From Chryseobacterium piscicola (lineage in GTDB: Bacteria; Bacteroidota; Bacteroidia; Flavobacteriales; Weeksellaceae): a stretch of 64,000 nucleotides of DNA. The translations under genes were made by a program, and so were the position numbers. Shown piece after piece: positions 44,597 to 53,836 of the stretch. Within the stretch, counting starts at the first letter, position 1. The number at the start of each line of letters is the position of its first letter. The notes under the pieces were generated by a model. That model worked only from the letters and a program-made list of their open reading frames with translations, made no database searches and had not been told where the DNA came from. The stretch lies in assembly GCF_900156685.1 (NCBI RefSeq), contig NZ_FTOJ01000007.1, positions 62,001 through 126,000 of the forward strand. Direction: 5' to 3'.

Positions 44597-45187
44597 CTAC
44601 TCAGAAGAAGTAATCAGTACAAATTTATAAAACTGTATTTCTTTCAATCCGTCAAAGAGAGCTTTGAATTGTGGATATTGTGCTTTAGCATCCCCTTTAA
44701 TGGCTAATTTAGCTTGTGGGTTTGCCTGTAAAGAATATTTTACCCAGCTGGTTAATTCTTTATTCACAGAATCCATAGGAACCGAAATTCCTTTGATCTC
44801 TTGTCTCACATCTTCCGGCTTATCTAAATAAGAAGGAAGCTGTTTCATAGCAACACCGATGGCACTTGCATTTTTAAATGCTTTTTTCTGAGCTTCTGAA
44901 AACCCAACTCTATATTCACCAGCCATTAAATCGAGAACTGTTTCTCTCTCACTTGGTGTAGTAGTAGGTGTAAAGAAGAATCTTCCATCCGGAGTTACAC
45001 TTATCGTCATCAAGTTGGTATCATCCAACTTTTGTGTTGAAACTGAAGATGGCGTAGTAATCTGCTCTGCATCCGGCTTTTTAAATTGCGTTGTAAGGAT
45101 GAAGAACGTAAGGAGCAGGAAAGCAACGTCGCACATTGCCGTCATATCCGTAACTACCCCGTGTCTTTTTGGTTTGACTCTCGCCAT
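44597..45187 (-). CDS. exbD: ExbD/TolR-family biopolymer transporter (first copy)
   Basis: This 196-residue motor subunit has the membrane segment DMTAMCDVAFLLLTFFIL, which holds the conserved aspartate. Its periplasmic part is different from that of the second ExbD and includes a distinctive loop (TPDGRFFFTPTTTPSERET) and AKLAIKGDAKAQYPQFKALFDGL. It follows exbB by 62 bp and precedes the second copy by 20 bp. The two are paralogues, probably forming a mixed ExbD dimer in the motor; that is inference. Confidence 0.92.
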   Translation of the reverse strand: MARVKPKRHGVVTDMTAMCDVAFLLLTFFILTTQFKKPDAEQITTPSSVSTQKLDDTNLMTISVTPDGRFFFTPTTTPSERETVLDLMAGEYRVGFSEAQKKAFKNASAIGVAMKQLPSYLDKPEDVRQEIKGISVPMDSVNKELTSWVKYSLQANPQAKLAIKGDAKAQYPQFKALFDGLKEIQFYKFVLITSSE

Positions 45188-45249
45188 ATTAAATATTTAT
45201 AAAATTTAACAAAATAAGATTGTGTCTGTTTGCAGACCAGATTCAAGTA

Positions 45250-46122
45250 TTAGTTGAATTCTGCAAAAGATTGCTGAATGCTTAATCCTATTTCGTCTAT
45301 TTTATAAGTTAATCCATCAATTTTAGATGTAAAATAGTTGTAAAGGATAATTGCAATCGCAGAAGTACCAATACCTAAAGCTGTATTAATCAATGCTTCA
45401 GAGATACCTGTAGATAGAGCAGCAGCATCTGGAGATCCTCCACCTGCACCTAATGCAGCAAACGCCTTAATCATACCAAGTACAGTTCCTAAAAGTGCAA
45501 TCAAAGTTGCTACTGTACCTAAAGTAGAAAGAATCATCATGTTCTTCTCTAGCATTGGCATTTCTAAAGTAGTAGCTTCTTCTAAAGACTTGCTTAATGC
45601 AACCAATTTTTGCTCTTTATTTAAAGTAGCATCTTTCTCAAGAATTTTATAAGTAGTAAGACCTTCTTTTACAACATTTCCAACAGAACCTTGCTGTCTG
45701 TCGCACTCTTCCAAAGCTTCGTTAATTTGGTTTTTGTTCAGATACGTTCTGATTGTTGTTACGAAGTTGTCTAAGTTGTTTTTACCGCTTGCTCTTCCTA
45801 AGATTAAAGCTCTCTCGATAGAAAACACCAAAACCGTGATCATAAATGTAAGCAAGATTGGAACTACAGGTCCTCCTTTGTAAACAATACCCATCATTGA
45901 ACCTTCAGCTGGTTCAATTTTTTTACCTTCCACATCGCTTAAAGCAACAGATAATGCACCTTTAAACTTCTCAGTATGCTGGAAGTTTGAAGGATTACCC
46001 AACACAAACATATAGATAGCAACTCCAATTACGAATAATACAGGAATTACAATAGCAGGGTTTAGACCGCTCTTCTTTTTAGCAACTACTTGCTCTTCAT
46101 TTTTTGAAACATTCATTTCCAT
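45250..46122 (-). CDS. exbB: ExbB/MotA/TolQ-family proton channel protein
   Basis: This 290-residue inner-membrane protein has an N-terminal helix (AIVIPVLFVIGVAIYMFVLG), a second near residue 80-95 (PVVPILLTFMITVLVFSIERALILG) and the conserved MotA/TolQ block (LEKNMMILSTLGTVATLIALLGTVLGMIKAF ... ISEALINTALGIGTSAIAIILYNYF). It forms the pentameric channel of the ExbB-ExbD motor. It is the first gene of the operon. A degenerate TATCTTTA element upstream may be the promoter. Confidence 0.93.
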   Translation of the reverse strand: MEMNVSKNEEQVVAKKKSGLNPAIVIPVLFVIGVAIYMFVLGNPSNFQHTEKFKGALSVALSDVEGKKIEPAEGSMMGIVYKGGPVVPILLTFMITVLVFSIERALILGRASGKNNLDNFVTTIRTYLNKNQINEALEECDRQQGSVGNVVKEGLTTYKILEKDATLNKEQKLVALSKSLEEATTLEMPMLEKNMMILSTLGTVATLIALLGTVLGMIKAFAALGAGGGSPDAAALSTGISEALINTALGIGTSAIAIILYNYFTSKIDGLTYKIDEIGLSIQQSFAEFN

Positions 46123-46362
46123 ATTTAACTAAATTATATTGTTTAAAATTTTTGAGATTGTAAAATAAAGATAAAATAATTTAACTTGCAAGAGACATAA
46201 ATAAACATTTTGTATTTTTAGGATAACAAATAATTAATCTGTTTTTATTTTGCTAAAAATAAGATATTATTTTATCAATATTCTACTAATGAACTACAAA
46301 ACATTGAATATTTAAAAAATTTAAAGTCTAATTTTTTAAAATGTTCCAATGTTAAGTTTTTT

Positions 46363-49203
46363 TTAAATTACAATATTGACTATTCTTTTGGGTACAACAA
46401 TGATTTTTTTCGGAGTTTTACCCTCCAAAATCTGTTCCATTTTCTCATTTTGAAGCACTAAACTTTCCACTTCTTTCGGAGAAAGTTGTGCAGACAGTGA
46501 GATTTTGAATTTGGTTTTCCCGTTAATACTAATTGGATACTCTATTTCGTCTTCTTCAAGGTACTTTTCGTCTAGTATAGGGAATCTTACATATTCAATA
46601 GATTCTTTTTTACCCATTAAACTCCAAAGTTCTTCGCAGATGTGAGGTGCATAAGGAGAAATGACAACAGCAAGTGGTTCTAAAATATTACGCTTATTAC
46701 ATTTCAATTTCTGCAATTCGTTTACAGCAATCATAAATGAAGAAACAGAAGTGTTGAAAGAGAAATTTTCTATATCATAAACCACTTTTTTTATTAAGCT
46801 ATGCAATACTTTATATTCTGCTTTCGTAGGTTCCTCATCTGATACTTCAAAAACCTCTCCATTAAAATGTAAATTCCAGAATTTTTTTAAGAAACCGTAA
46901 ACTCCACTAAGACCTTGCGTGTTCCAAGGCTTAGATTGTTCCAACGGACCTAAGAACATTTCATACAATCTTAGACCGTCTGCTCCATATTCTTCACAGA
47001 TGTCATCAGGATTTACAACATTGTATTTTGATTTAGACATTTTTTCTACTTCACGGCCTGTAATGTATTTACCATCTTCCAAAATAAATTCTGCATCAGC
47101 ATAATCTGGTCTCCAGGCTTTGAAAGCTACAGTATCTAATTCGTCAGATGTTCCTTTCAGTAAAGATACATCTACGTGAATTGCCTGAGTTTTATGTTCG
47201 TTTATCAAATTTTTAGAAACAAATTGATTAGTTCCTTCAATTCTATAAACAAATGCACTCATCCCCAAAATCATTCCCTGATTAATCAACTTTTGGAAAG
47301 GCTCATCCTGATTAATATACCCTCTGTCTTTTAAGAACATATTCCAGAAACGAGAATATAATAAGTGACCGGTTGCATGTTCGCTACCTCCAATATATAA
47401 ATCTACTTGTCCCCAATAGTCTGAGAGTTCTTTTTTAGCAAAAACCTCATCGTTATTAGGATCCATATATCTCAGGAAATACCATGAGCTTCCTGCCCAA
47501 CCCGGCATTGTAGATAATTCTAATGGGAAAACGGTTTTGTTATCAATTAAATCTGTTTCAACCACTTTTTGATTTGCTTCATCCCAGGCAAAAGTTTTTG
47601 CATTTCCTAATGGTGGGTCGCCATCTTCTGTCGGTAAATATTTTTCTACTTCAGGAAGCTCCAAAGGCAAAGCAGAAGTTGGCAAGGTGTAAGGCATTCC
47701 TTCTTTATAATAGATAGGAACTGGCTCTCCCCAATATCTTTGTCTTGAGAAAATCGCATCACGCTGTCTATAATTTGTAGTTCCGTGACCGATTCCTTTG
47801 TTTTCTATCTCAGCAATTATTTTAGATTTGGCTTCATTATAATTTAATCCATTTAAAAAGCCTGAGTTTACACAAACTGAATCTTTAGAATCAAAAGATT
47901 TTTCTTGAACGTCTTCATCATTTTCTACAACTTTTTTAATTTCTAAATTAAATTTCTTTGCAAATCTATGATCGCGCTCGTCATGTGCTGGGACTGCCAT
48001 TACCGCTCCCGTTCCATAGCCCATCAAAACATAATCTGAAATATAGATCGGCATTTTTTCTCCACTAAACGGATTGATGGCATAACTTCCCGTGAAAGCA
48101 CCCGAAACGTTTTTCACGTCTGCCATTCTATCACGTTCTGTTTTTTTGGACGTTTCTTCTATATAAGAATCAACCTCAGCTTTTTGTTCTGCGGTTGTGA
48201 TGTTTTCTACTAAAGGATTTTCTGGAGCCAAAACCATAAAAGTTGCCCCGAAAATAGTATCTGGTCTTGTGGTAAAAACTTCTATAGAGTTGTTGGCTGT
48301 TGCTTGTTGGTTGTTGGCTTCTTGTTCATCAACTAAAAACCTTACCTGTGCGCCTTGTGATTTCCCGATCCAATATTCCTGAGAATCTTTCAATGGTTGT
48401 GGCCAGTCTAGAGTTTTCAGGCCTTGCAATAATCTTTCTGAGTATGCAGAAATTCTCATGCTCCACTGCATCATTTTCTTTTGGAAAACAGGGAAACCTC
48501 CTCTTTCAGATTTTCCGTCCTTGATTTCGTCGTTGGCTAAAACGGTTCCTAAAGCAGGGCACCAGTTCACTGTTGTTTCAGCTCGGAAAGACAAACGGTA
48601 ATTTAATAGAATATCTTCTTTATCGATTTCGGAAGCAGACTTCCATTCTTCTGCTGTGAAATTTAATTCTTCGTTTTGATTGGCATTTACCCCTTCTGTT
48701 CCTTTTTCTTCAAAATGTTTAATCAACGTTTCGATAGATGCTGCCTGATCAGTATCTTTATTATACCAAGAATTGAACAATTCAATAAAAATCCATTGCG
48801 TCCATTTATAATAGGAAGCATCAGAAGTTCTTACCTCCCTGCTCCAATCGAATGAAAAGCCAATTTTTCTTAATTGTTGTTCATATCTAGTAATGTTTTG
48901 CTCTGTTGTAATAGCAGGATGCGTTCCTGTTTGAATTGCATATTGCTCAGCCGGAAGCCCGAAACTATCATAACCAACCGGATGAAGAACATTAAACCCT
49001 TGATGTCTTTTATATCTTGCATAGATATCTGATGCAATATACCCAAGCGGATGACCTACATGAAGCCCTGCTCCGGATGGATATGGAAACATATCGAGAA
49101 CATAAAATTTCGGTTTGTCTGTGTTATTGGAAGTTTTGTAGGTTTGATTGTCTTCCCAGTATTTCTGCCACTTTTTTTCTATCTGCTGATGATCGTAAAA
49201 CAC
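46363..49203 (-). CDS. leuS: Leucine-tRNA ligase
   Basis: This 946-residue class I aminoacyl-tRNA synthetase carries the HIGH-type motif YPSGAGLHVGHPLGY near residue 42 and KMSKSKYNVVNPDD in the C-terminal half. It has a large editing (CP1) domain with TTRPDTIFGATFMVLAPENPL and the AHDERDHRFA segment. It charges tRNA-Leu and hydrolyses mischarged products. It is longer than E. coli LeuS (860), with insertions such as residues 155-190, as I recall for Flavobacteriia. It is a single-gene unit. Confidence 0.96.
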   Translation of the reverse strand: MFYDHQQIEKKWQKYWEDNQTYKTSNNTDKPKFYVLDMFPYPSGAGLHVGHPLGYIASDIYARYKRHQGFNVLHPVGYDSFGLPAEQYAIQTGTHPAITTEQNITRYEQQLRKIGFSFDWSREVRTSDASYYKWTQWIFIELFNSWYNKDTDQAASIETLIKHFEEKGTEGVNANQNEELNFTAEEWKSASEIDKEDILLNYRLSFRAETTVNWCPALGTVLANDEIKDGKSERGGFPVFQKKMMQWSMRISAYSERLLQGLKTLDWPQPLKDSQEYWIGKSQGAQVRFLVDEQEANNQQATANNSIEVFTTRPDTIFGATFMVLAPENPLVENITTAEQKAEVDSYIEETSKKTERDRMADVKNVSGAFTGSYAINPFSGEKMPIYISDYVLMGYGTGAVMAVPAHDERDHRFAKKFNLEIKKVVENDEDVQEKSFDSKDSVCVNSGFLNGLNYNEAKSKIIAEIENKGIGHGTTNYRQRDAIFSRQRYWGEPVPIYYKEGMPYTLPTSALPLELPEVEKYLPTEDGDPPLGNAKTFAWDEANQKVVETDLIDNKTVFPLELSTMPGWAGSSWYFLRYMDPNNDEVFAKKELSDYWGQVDLYIGGSEHATGHLLYSRFWNMFLKDRGYINQDEPFQKLINQGMILGMSAFVYRIEGTNQFVSKNLINEHKTQAIHVDVSLLKGTSDELDTVAFKAWRPDYADAEFILEDGKYITGREVEKMSKSKYNVVNPDDICEEYGADGLRLYEMFLGPLEQSKPWNTQGLSGVYGFLKKFWNLHFNGEVFEVSDEEPTKAEYKVLHSLIKKVVYDIENFSFNTSVSSFMIAVNELQKLKCNKRNILEPLAVVISPYAPHICEELWSLMGKKESIEYVRFPILDEKYLEEDEIEYPISINGKTKFKISLSAQLSPKEVESLVLQNEKMEQILEGKTPKKIIVVPKRIVNIVI

Positions 49204-49324
49204 TTTATTTATAGATATTAGATGTTATATTTTGGATATTAGATTTTACAGTTCTAATATTAATTTTCACAAAAATAATGATTTTAAAAGAAATAAGAGT
49301 TAAAATAGCTTAAGGTAAAAACAA

Positions 49325-49352
49325 AAAATCTCATCCGGAGATGAGACTTGAT
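49325..49352 (-). terminator. Terminator of the lipocalin-like lipoprotein gene
   Basis: AATCTCATC / GATGAGACT (one wobble) with a CGGA loop is followed by T-rich sequence on the minus strand, 26 bp after the stop codon. Confidence 0.7.
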
Positions 49353-49377
49353 ATTGTAAATAAAATATATTCAACAA

Positions 49378-49857
49378 TTATTGTGGAATTCTCTTAAAAG
49401 AATACGTTACTGTTTTATATACTGTAGGATCTGTGGTATCTTCTATCATCACATTCAATGCGTCTGCATCTAGTTTTGTAATTTTACCTTTATCAGAAAC
49501 AACGGTTCCCTGGTACTTTAATTCTATTGTTTTAGCATCTTTATTATAATTATAAGAGAAAGTACGGTTTGAAGTTTGGGCACAAACTACGGGCGAAACT
49601 CCAGACTCTTCAAAAGTTGTACGTGTACCAGAACTATTTTCTTTAAAAACCCATCTTGCTTGGCGCTGACATGTACTGTAGGTAACCAAGTCACTAAAAC
49701 CAGCACCATTGGCCGGAACTTCTGTTCTCACTTCTGTCAACGGCTGCCAAGTTCCTACCAAAGGGACATCGGGAGCTGTAGTTTCGTCGTCTTTACAAGC
49801 TGTAGTTGTAGTGGCAAAAAGAGCTAATCCTGCAAATAATAATGCTAATTTCTTCAT
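49378..49857 (-). CDS. Lipocalin-like lipoprotein
   Basis: The start at 49857 (MKKLALLFAGLALFATTTTACKDD) gives 159 residues with a lipoprotein signal. The mature domain begins VPLVGTWQPLTEVRTEVP and ends TVYKTVTYSFKRIPQ, a pattern of small Bacteroidota lipocalin-like (DUF4923/5004-like) beta-barrel lipoproteins. Two cysteines (TCQRQARW and VVCAQTS) may form a disulfide. An ATG 5 codons upstream is also possible. Function unknown. Confidence 0.75.
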   Translation of the reverse strand: MKKLALLFAGLALFATTTTACKDDETTAPDVPLVGTWQPLTEVRTEVPANGAGFSDLVTYSTCQRQARWVFKENSSGTRTTFEESGVSPVVCAQTSNRTFSYNYNKDAKTIELKYQGTVVSDKGKITKLDADALNVMIEDTTDPTVYKTVTYSFKRIPQ

Positions 49858-49982
49858 AGAACATTTTTTCAAGGGCTAAAATTATGATTTTTTTTAAATA
49901 TTTCGTTATTTTTTTTGATTTTTGGAATCATATTTTACATTTTCTTGTGATTTTGGTTTATTTAAACACATTTTAAAAAGTT

Positions 49983-49990
49983 TATCTTTG
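49983..49990 (+). promoter_or_regulatory. Promoter -7 element of the GT2 gene
   Basis: TATCTTTG lies 15 bp before ATG 50006, matching TAnnTTTG. It supports 50006 rather than 49922 as the start of the glycosyltransferase gene. Confidence 0.55.
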
Positions 49991-50005
49991 TACAAAAAGC
50001 TACAA

Positions 50006-50758
50006 ATGCCTGAAGTTTCCATCATCACTCCCTGCTATAATTCTTCAAAATTTCTGAAAGAAACTATAGATTCAGTTCTCAATCAAACTTTTACCGATTG
50101 GGAATGGCTGATTACTGATGATTGCTCTCAAGACGATTCTGCAGAAATCATTAAAACCATTTCAGATCCGAGAATTATTCTCCATGTTGCAGAAAAAAAC
50201 GGTGGCGCTGGTCATGCAAGAAATATTTCGCTAAGAAAAGCTTCCGGAAGATTTATTACTTTTTTGGATGCTGATGATTTTTGGAATCCAGAATTTTTGG
50301 AAGAGATGGTGAACTTTATGAAAAAGGAAAATGCGGAACTTGCGTACTCCAACTATGCAAGATGTGATGAAAATCTCAATCCAATAATAGAAGACTTCAA
50401 GGCTGATAAAACCGTAACATTTGAAAATTTGCTTAAAACCTGCAGGCTTTCACTTCTTTCATCTATGTATGATTCTAAAAGAGTTGGCATAGAATTTTTC
50501 CCAGAAGGAAGCAAGCGTGAAGATCATGTAATGTGGCTGAATCTTTTGAAGAAAATCTCTGAAGGAAAAGCTTTGCCGAAGACTATGGCAAAATACAGAA
50601 TGCATGCATCGAGTATATCCAGAAAAAAACAAAATATTGTAAAAGATCAATATTTGGTGTACAAAGATTTTATGAAATTCTCTACAGTAAAGTCTTTGTA
50701 TTACACTGCCAATTGGGCGTTTAACGGATTTTTGAAATACTCTAAAATATTTAATTAA
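50006..50758 (+). CDS. Family 2 glycosyltransferase
   Basis: The start at 50006 (MPEVSIITPCYNSSKF) gives 250 residues; an in-frame upstream start at 49922 would overlap the promoter element. The GT-A fold motifs are VSIITPCYNSSKFLKETIDSVLNQTF, the ITDDCSQDDS segment, and FLDADDFW with the metal-binding DxD. GT2 enzymes transfer activated sugars to glycan or lipid acceptors; here a role in LPS or capsule synthesis is plausible because waaA follows nearby. Its stop overlaps the next start by 1 bp. Confidence 0.9.
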   Translation: MPEVSIITPCYNSSKFLKETIDSVLNQTFTDWEWLITDDCSQDDSAEIIKTISDPRIILHVAEKNGGAGHARNISLRKASGRFITFLDADDFWNPEFLEEMVNFMKKENAELAYSNYARCDENLNPIIEDFKADKTVTFENLLKTCRLSLLSSMYDSKRVGIEFFPEGSKREDHVMWLNLLKKISEGKALPKTMAKYRMHASSISRKKQNIVKDQYLVYKDFMKFSTVKSLYYTANWAFNGFLKYSKIFN

Positions 50759-51384
50759 TGGAATATTCTAAAGAATTTAAAGCTGCACTAAGTGTACTTA
50801 CACCTACCGAAAAGGATAAATTAATTTTCAGATTATTGAAAAAGGATAAAATCTTGTCTAAAAAACTTTATTTTGAATTGATTGATACTGAAACTACCGA
50901 TCAAAAGCGGGATGCAATGGAAGAGTACATCAAAGAAAAGGTAGAATCTATCTCGAAACATATTAGTAATCAAAAATATTTTGTTGTTTTAATCCGGAAA
51001 ATAAGTGCTGAAATTACGGAGCATGTAAAAGTAACGACCGATAAATTTGGAGATGTTACCTTGAATCTTTTTCTCATCAATCAGATTTTAGAATCCAATG
51101 ACAAACTCAGCAGACAAAGGTTTAATGACATATATAAATTGTATCTATACATCATCAATAAAGTAGTAAAAGCCTTGTCGTTAACTAAAAAACTAAATGA
51201 AGATTATTGGTTGGAAATTGACAAATATCTCTCTGAATTGCACGCCAAAATCACATCGAATGTTTACCTTGAAAAACTTTTCATCAATAATGGAATAGAC
51301 TTCAATTGGCTGACTATAGAAAGAATTCCGGATCATTTTGACTTAATCATTAAAGATATTAAAAGTCAGGGATTTCTAAAGTGA
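50758..51384 (+). CDS. Conserved cytoplasmic protein of unknown function
   Basis: The 208-residue protein starts MEYSKEFKAALSVLTPTEKDKLIFRLLKKD and is mostly helical, charged, with no signal peptide or transmembrane helix. The ATG overlaps the stop of the GT2 gene (taATG), so translation is probably coupled. I recall homologues in Flavobacteriia but no functional name. It converges with waaA, with which it overlaps by 9 bp at the 3' ends. Confidence 0.7.
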   Translation: MEYSKEFKAALSVLTPTEKDKLIFRLLKKDKILSKKLYFELIDTETTDQKRDAMEEYIKEKVESISKHISNQKYFVVLIRKISAEITEHVKVTTDKFGDVTLNLFLINQILESNDKLSRQRFNDIYKLYLYIINKVVKALSLTKKLNEDYWLEIDKYLSELHAKITSNVYLEKLFINNGIDFNWLTIERIPDHFDLIIKDIKSQGFLK

Positions 51385-52614
51385 TAAAATTTTCTTTACA
51401 ATTAATTCTGTTGAATTGGGTTGTTCAGAGACAAATTTCCCAGCATTTTCTGACCTAGTTTCTAATTCTTCATTATTGTTTAAAAGGAAAAGAACAAACT
51501 CTGCGGCTTCATTTTCATGCTCAAAAGATTTTCCACCATCAGATTTTATTAAATCATCTGCTTCTGGATTTTTCTTATACTGGTTCCCGAAAATCACAGG
51601 AACACCAAAGGTAGCCGCCTCAAGAATATTATGCAAACCAGAATCTTGAAAACCGCCTCCCACAACGGCAATATCAGCATAAGAATACAATCTTGATAGC
51701 AAACCAATACTATCAATGATAAGTGTTTGAGAGTTCGAGGATTCGAGGGTTTGAGAATTTTTTAAATCGCTGTAAAGAATTGCATTAGGAAAAATTGCTT
51801 TTAAGTTGTTAACTCTTTTTAAATCGTGCGGTGCAATGATTAATTTTACATCTTGATCTTTTTCAAAAATCATTTTGGCTAATTTCTCTTCTGCTTGCCA
51901 AGAACTTCCAAAAACAATTGCTTTTTCGTTTCCTATAAATTCTTTGATGTAATCTACGTGATTATCACGATTTTTCTGATATTTCACCCTGTCAAATCTT
52001 GTATCGCCAGTGACAGACGATTTTTGCAAACCAATACTTTTAGCCAAAAGATAAGAATGCTGAGTCTGATGAAAGAACCAATCAATATTTTTTTGTAACT
52101 GATTTACAAACCATCTTCCATAGGAAGTGAAGAATGATTGCCTTTCATAAAACAATGCTGAAATCACCAATATTTTTGTTTTTCTTTTTTTCAGTTGATT
52201 TAAAAGATTATACCAAAAATCGTATTTTACAGTAAAAAAAAGTTTAGGCTGAAATGCATTTAAAAACTCTTCTAAATCTGAATTTCGATCGAACGGAAGA
52301 TAACAGACGGCATCTGCTATTGTGTTTTTTTTAACCACATTTTCATAGCCGGAAGGTGAAAAAAAAGTCACCAAAATTTTATATGAAGGAAACTGGTCTT
52401 TCAGCTTTTCTAAAACAGGCAAACCTTGTTCGTACTCGCCTAAACTTGCTGCATGCATCCACAAAACCTCCTCTTTGGGAGAAAACTTAGATTGTACAAT
52501 ATGTAGAGATTGCCTTCTCCCTACAATGCCTTTTTTAGTTTTTGCATTGAACAATGAGAAAACCTTCATTCCGAAAATGAGAAGTTGAATGAATATGTTG
52601 TAAAGGAATTTCAA
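51376..52614 (-). CDS. waaA: 3-deoxy-D-manno-octulosonic acid (Kdo) transferase
   Basis: This 412-residue GT-B enzyme adds Kdo from CMP-Kdo to lipid IVA at the inner membrane. An N-terminal membrane anchor (IFIQLLIFGMKVFSLF) is followed by a Kdo-transferase domain (EVLWMHAASLGEYEQGLPVLEKL, with the catalytic glutamate in GEYEQ). The C-terminal donor-binding region is GSSWQAEEKLAKMI then GGFQDSGLHNILEAATFGVPVIFG. It leads the minus-strand direction here, followed 2 bp away by the DUF1648 gene upstream. Confidence 0.93.
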   Translation of the reverse strand: MKFLYNIFIQLLIFGMKVFSLFNAKTKKGIVGRRQSLHIVQSKFSPKEEVLWMHAASLGEYEQGLPVLEKLKDQFPSYKILVTFFSPSGYENVVKKNTIADAVCYLPFDRNSDLEEFLNAFQPKLFFTVKYDFWYNLLNQLKKRKTKILVISALFYERQSFFTSYGRWFVNQLQKNIDWFFHQTQHSYLLAKSIGLQKSSVTGDTRFDRVKYQKNRDNHVDYIKEFIGNEKAIVFGSSWQAEEKLAKMIFEKDQDVKLIIAPHDLKRVNNLKAIFPNAILYSDLKNSQTLESSNSQTLIIDSIGLLSRLYSYADIAVVGGGFQDSGLHNILEAATFGVPVIFGNQYKKNPEADDLIKSDGGKSFEHENEAAEFVLFLLNNNEELETRSENAGKFVSEQPNSTELIVKKILSL

Positions 52615-52616
52615 TT

Positions 52617-53087
52617 TTATATTTTAGATGTTTCAGATTTGCTTTCTTTAATCATTCTGAAGATGTGTATTCCCATTATAATAAACAAAAGGGCTAACAA
52701 AATAAACACGGCATTGCTCATTTCCTGCAATTTACCTTGCGCAATAAGAATACTTTCCACTACTGTATCTGCTAGCAAAAGCAATATAGGAAACAATATG
52801 CTGTATGCGAAAAGTTTCAGGCTTTCTTTATTCCGATAAGAATCGGGAACATTCAACAGTGGTGAATTGGGATCTCTAGGAATACCTAAAAGCAGTAAAA
52901 ATACAAATGTAGCAATCCCCGGCAAAAACCAGATTGCCCCCTTTTTACTTTCTCCATCTACATTTCCGTTAACTGCAAAATGAGAAGGAACGGCCTCCGG
53001 TAGCCCCGCATAATTTGCTCCTACGAAAACCCAAATAAAAACAAGAAGTATAATATTTATGCTGAAAAGTAAATTTGAAGTTTTCAT
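52617..53087 (-). CDS. DUF1648 domain membrane protein
   Basis: This 156-residue protein has four hydrophobic segments (NIILLVFIWVFVGA, IWFLPGIATFVFLLLLG, FAYSILFPILLLLADTV, AVFILLALLFIIMGIHIF). The DUF1648-type motif is YAGLPEAVPSHFAVNGNVDG between the first two. Such proteins are related to SdpI-like immunity and membrane proteins, but no bacteriocin gene is adjacent. It is 2 bp from waaA downstream and 1 bp from the hydrolase gene upstream, so it is co-transcribed. Confidence 0.8.
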   Translation of the reverse strand: MKTSNLLFSINIILLVFIWVFVGANYAGLPEAVPSHFAVNGNVDGESKKGAIWFLPGIATFVFLLLLGIPRDPNSPLLNVPDSYRNKESLKLFAYSILFPILLLLADTVVESILIAQGKLQEMSNAVFILLALLFIIMGIHIFRMIKESKSETSKI

Positions 53088-53088
53088 C

Positions 53089-53805
53089 TTAAATTACACT
53101 TTTTATCACTCTCAATTTATGTGTATGTTGATTCAACTCTTCATTAAAAATTCCGGTAGAATCCAACGTGTCAATTCTCACTTTTCCTGAAGCATGAATG
53201 ATTTTTTGATTTTCTAGCATAATCCCCACATGAATTATCTTCCCTTCTGCGTTTTCAAAAAAAGCTAGATCTCCAGGTGCAGTTTCTTCTACAAAAGTAA
53301 GAGACTCTCCCACTTCCACTTGTTGCGAAGCATCGCGCGGAAGTTTTATATTATGAACTTTATAAACCAACTGAGTAAAGCCAGAGCAATCAACCGCAAA
53401 AAAGCTCTTACCACCCCACAGATAAGGAACATTGATGAATTCTTTTGCTGTGAGCATTATGCTTTCTCTCAAATCATGACTTCTTTGAGAGGCCACTACG
53501 GGAAATTCAACTTCAGAACCTATAGACAACAATGTCTTTCCATCTCTCATCAAGACAGAAGAGAAATCTTCGGTAACGACAGTGGTTTTTCTTTTGGCAA
53601 AATCTTCATCAGAAATTTGTCTTATTTGTTTGGTATCCATCCAGCCTTCATAGCCGTCGTAGTGCATTTTTATCTTTGTCCAGTTTTTATTTACTTCCAG
53701 AATATCTGCACTTTCACCAAACAAAATTTCTGTCACAATCTCTGCTTTGTCTGAGTTTTCTGCCCGTACCGGAGCTACAGTTACTGTACAAATTCCTTTA
53801 TTCAT
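53089..53805 (-). CDS. NlpC/P60 (C40) peptidoglycan hydrolase with SH3 domain
   Basis: This 238-residue cysteine peptidase has an N-terminal SH3-like region (GICTVTVAPVRAENSDKAEIVTEILFGE; LEVNKNWTKIKMHYDGYEGWMD) and a C-terminal NlpC/P60 domain. The catalytic cysteine is in AVDCSGFTQLVYK at about residue 138. The catalytic histidine is in IIHVGIML, followed by IIHASG. It cleaves between D-Glu and the diamino acid in the stem peptide. No signal peptide is obvious, as is usual for the dipeptidyl-peptidase VI type. It is upstream of the DUF1648 gene. Confidence 0.88.
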   Translation of the reverse strand: MNKGICTVTVAPVRAENSDKAEIVTEILFGESADILEVNKNWTKIKMHYDGYEGWMDTKQIRQISDEDFAKRKTTVVTEDFSSVLMRDGKTLLSIGSEVEFPVVASQRSHDLRESIMLTAKEFINVPYLWGGKSFFAVDCSGFTQLVYKVHNIKLPRDASQQVEVGESLTFVEETAPGDLAFFENAEGKIIHVGIMLENQKIIHASGKVRIDTLDSTGIFNEELNQHTHKLRVIKSVI

Positions 53806-53836
53806 AATATTTAGGTTAAGATTGAGGGTTTAAAAT

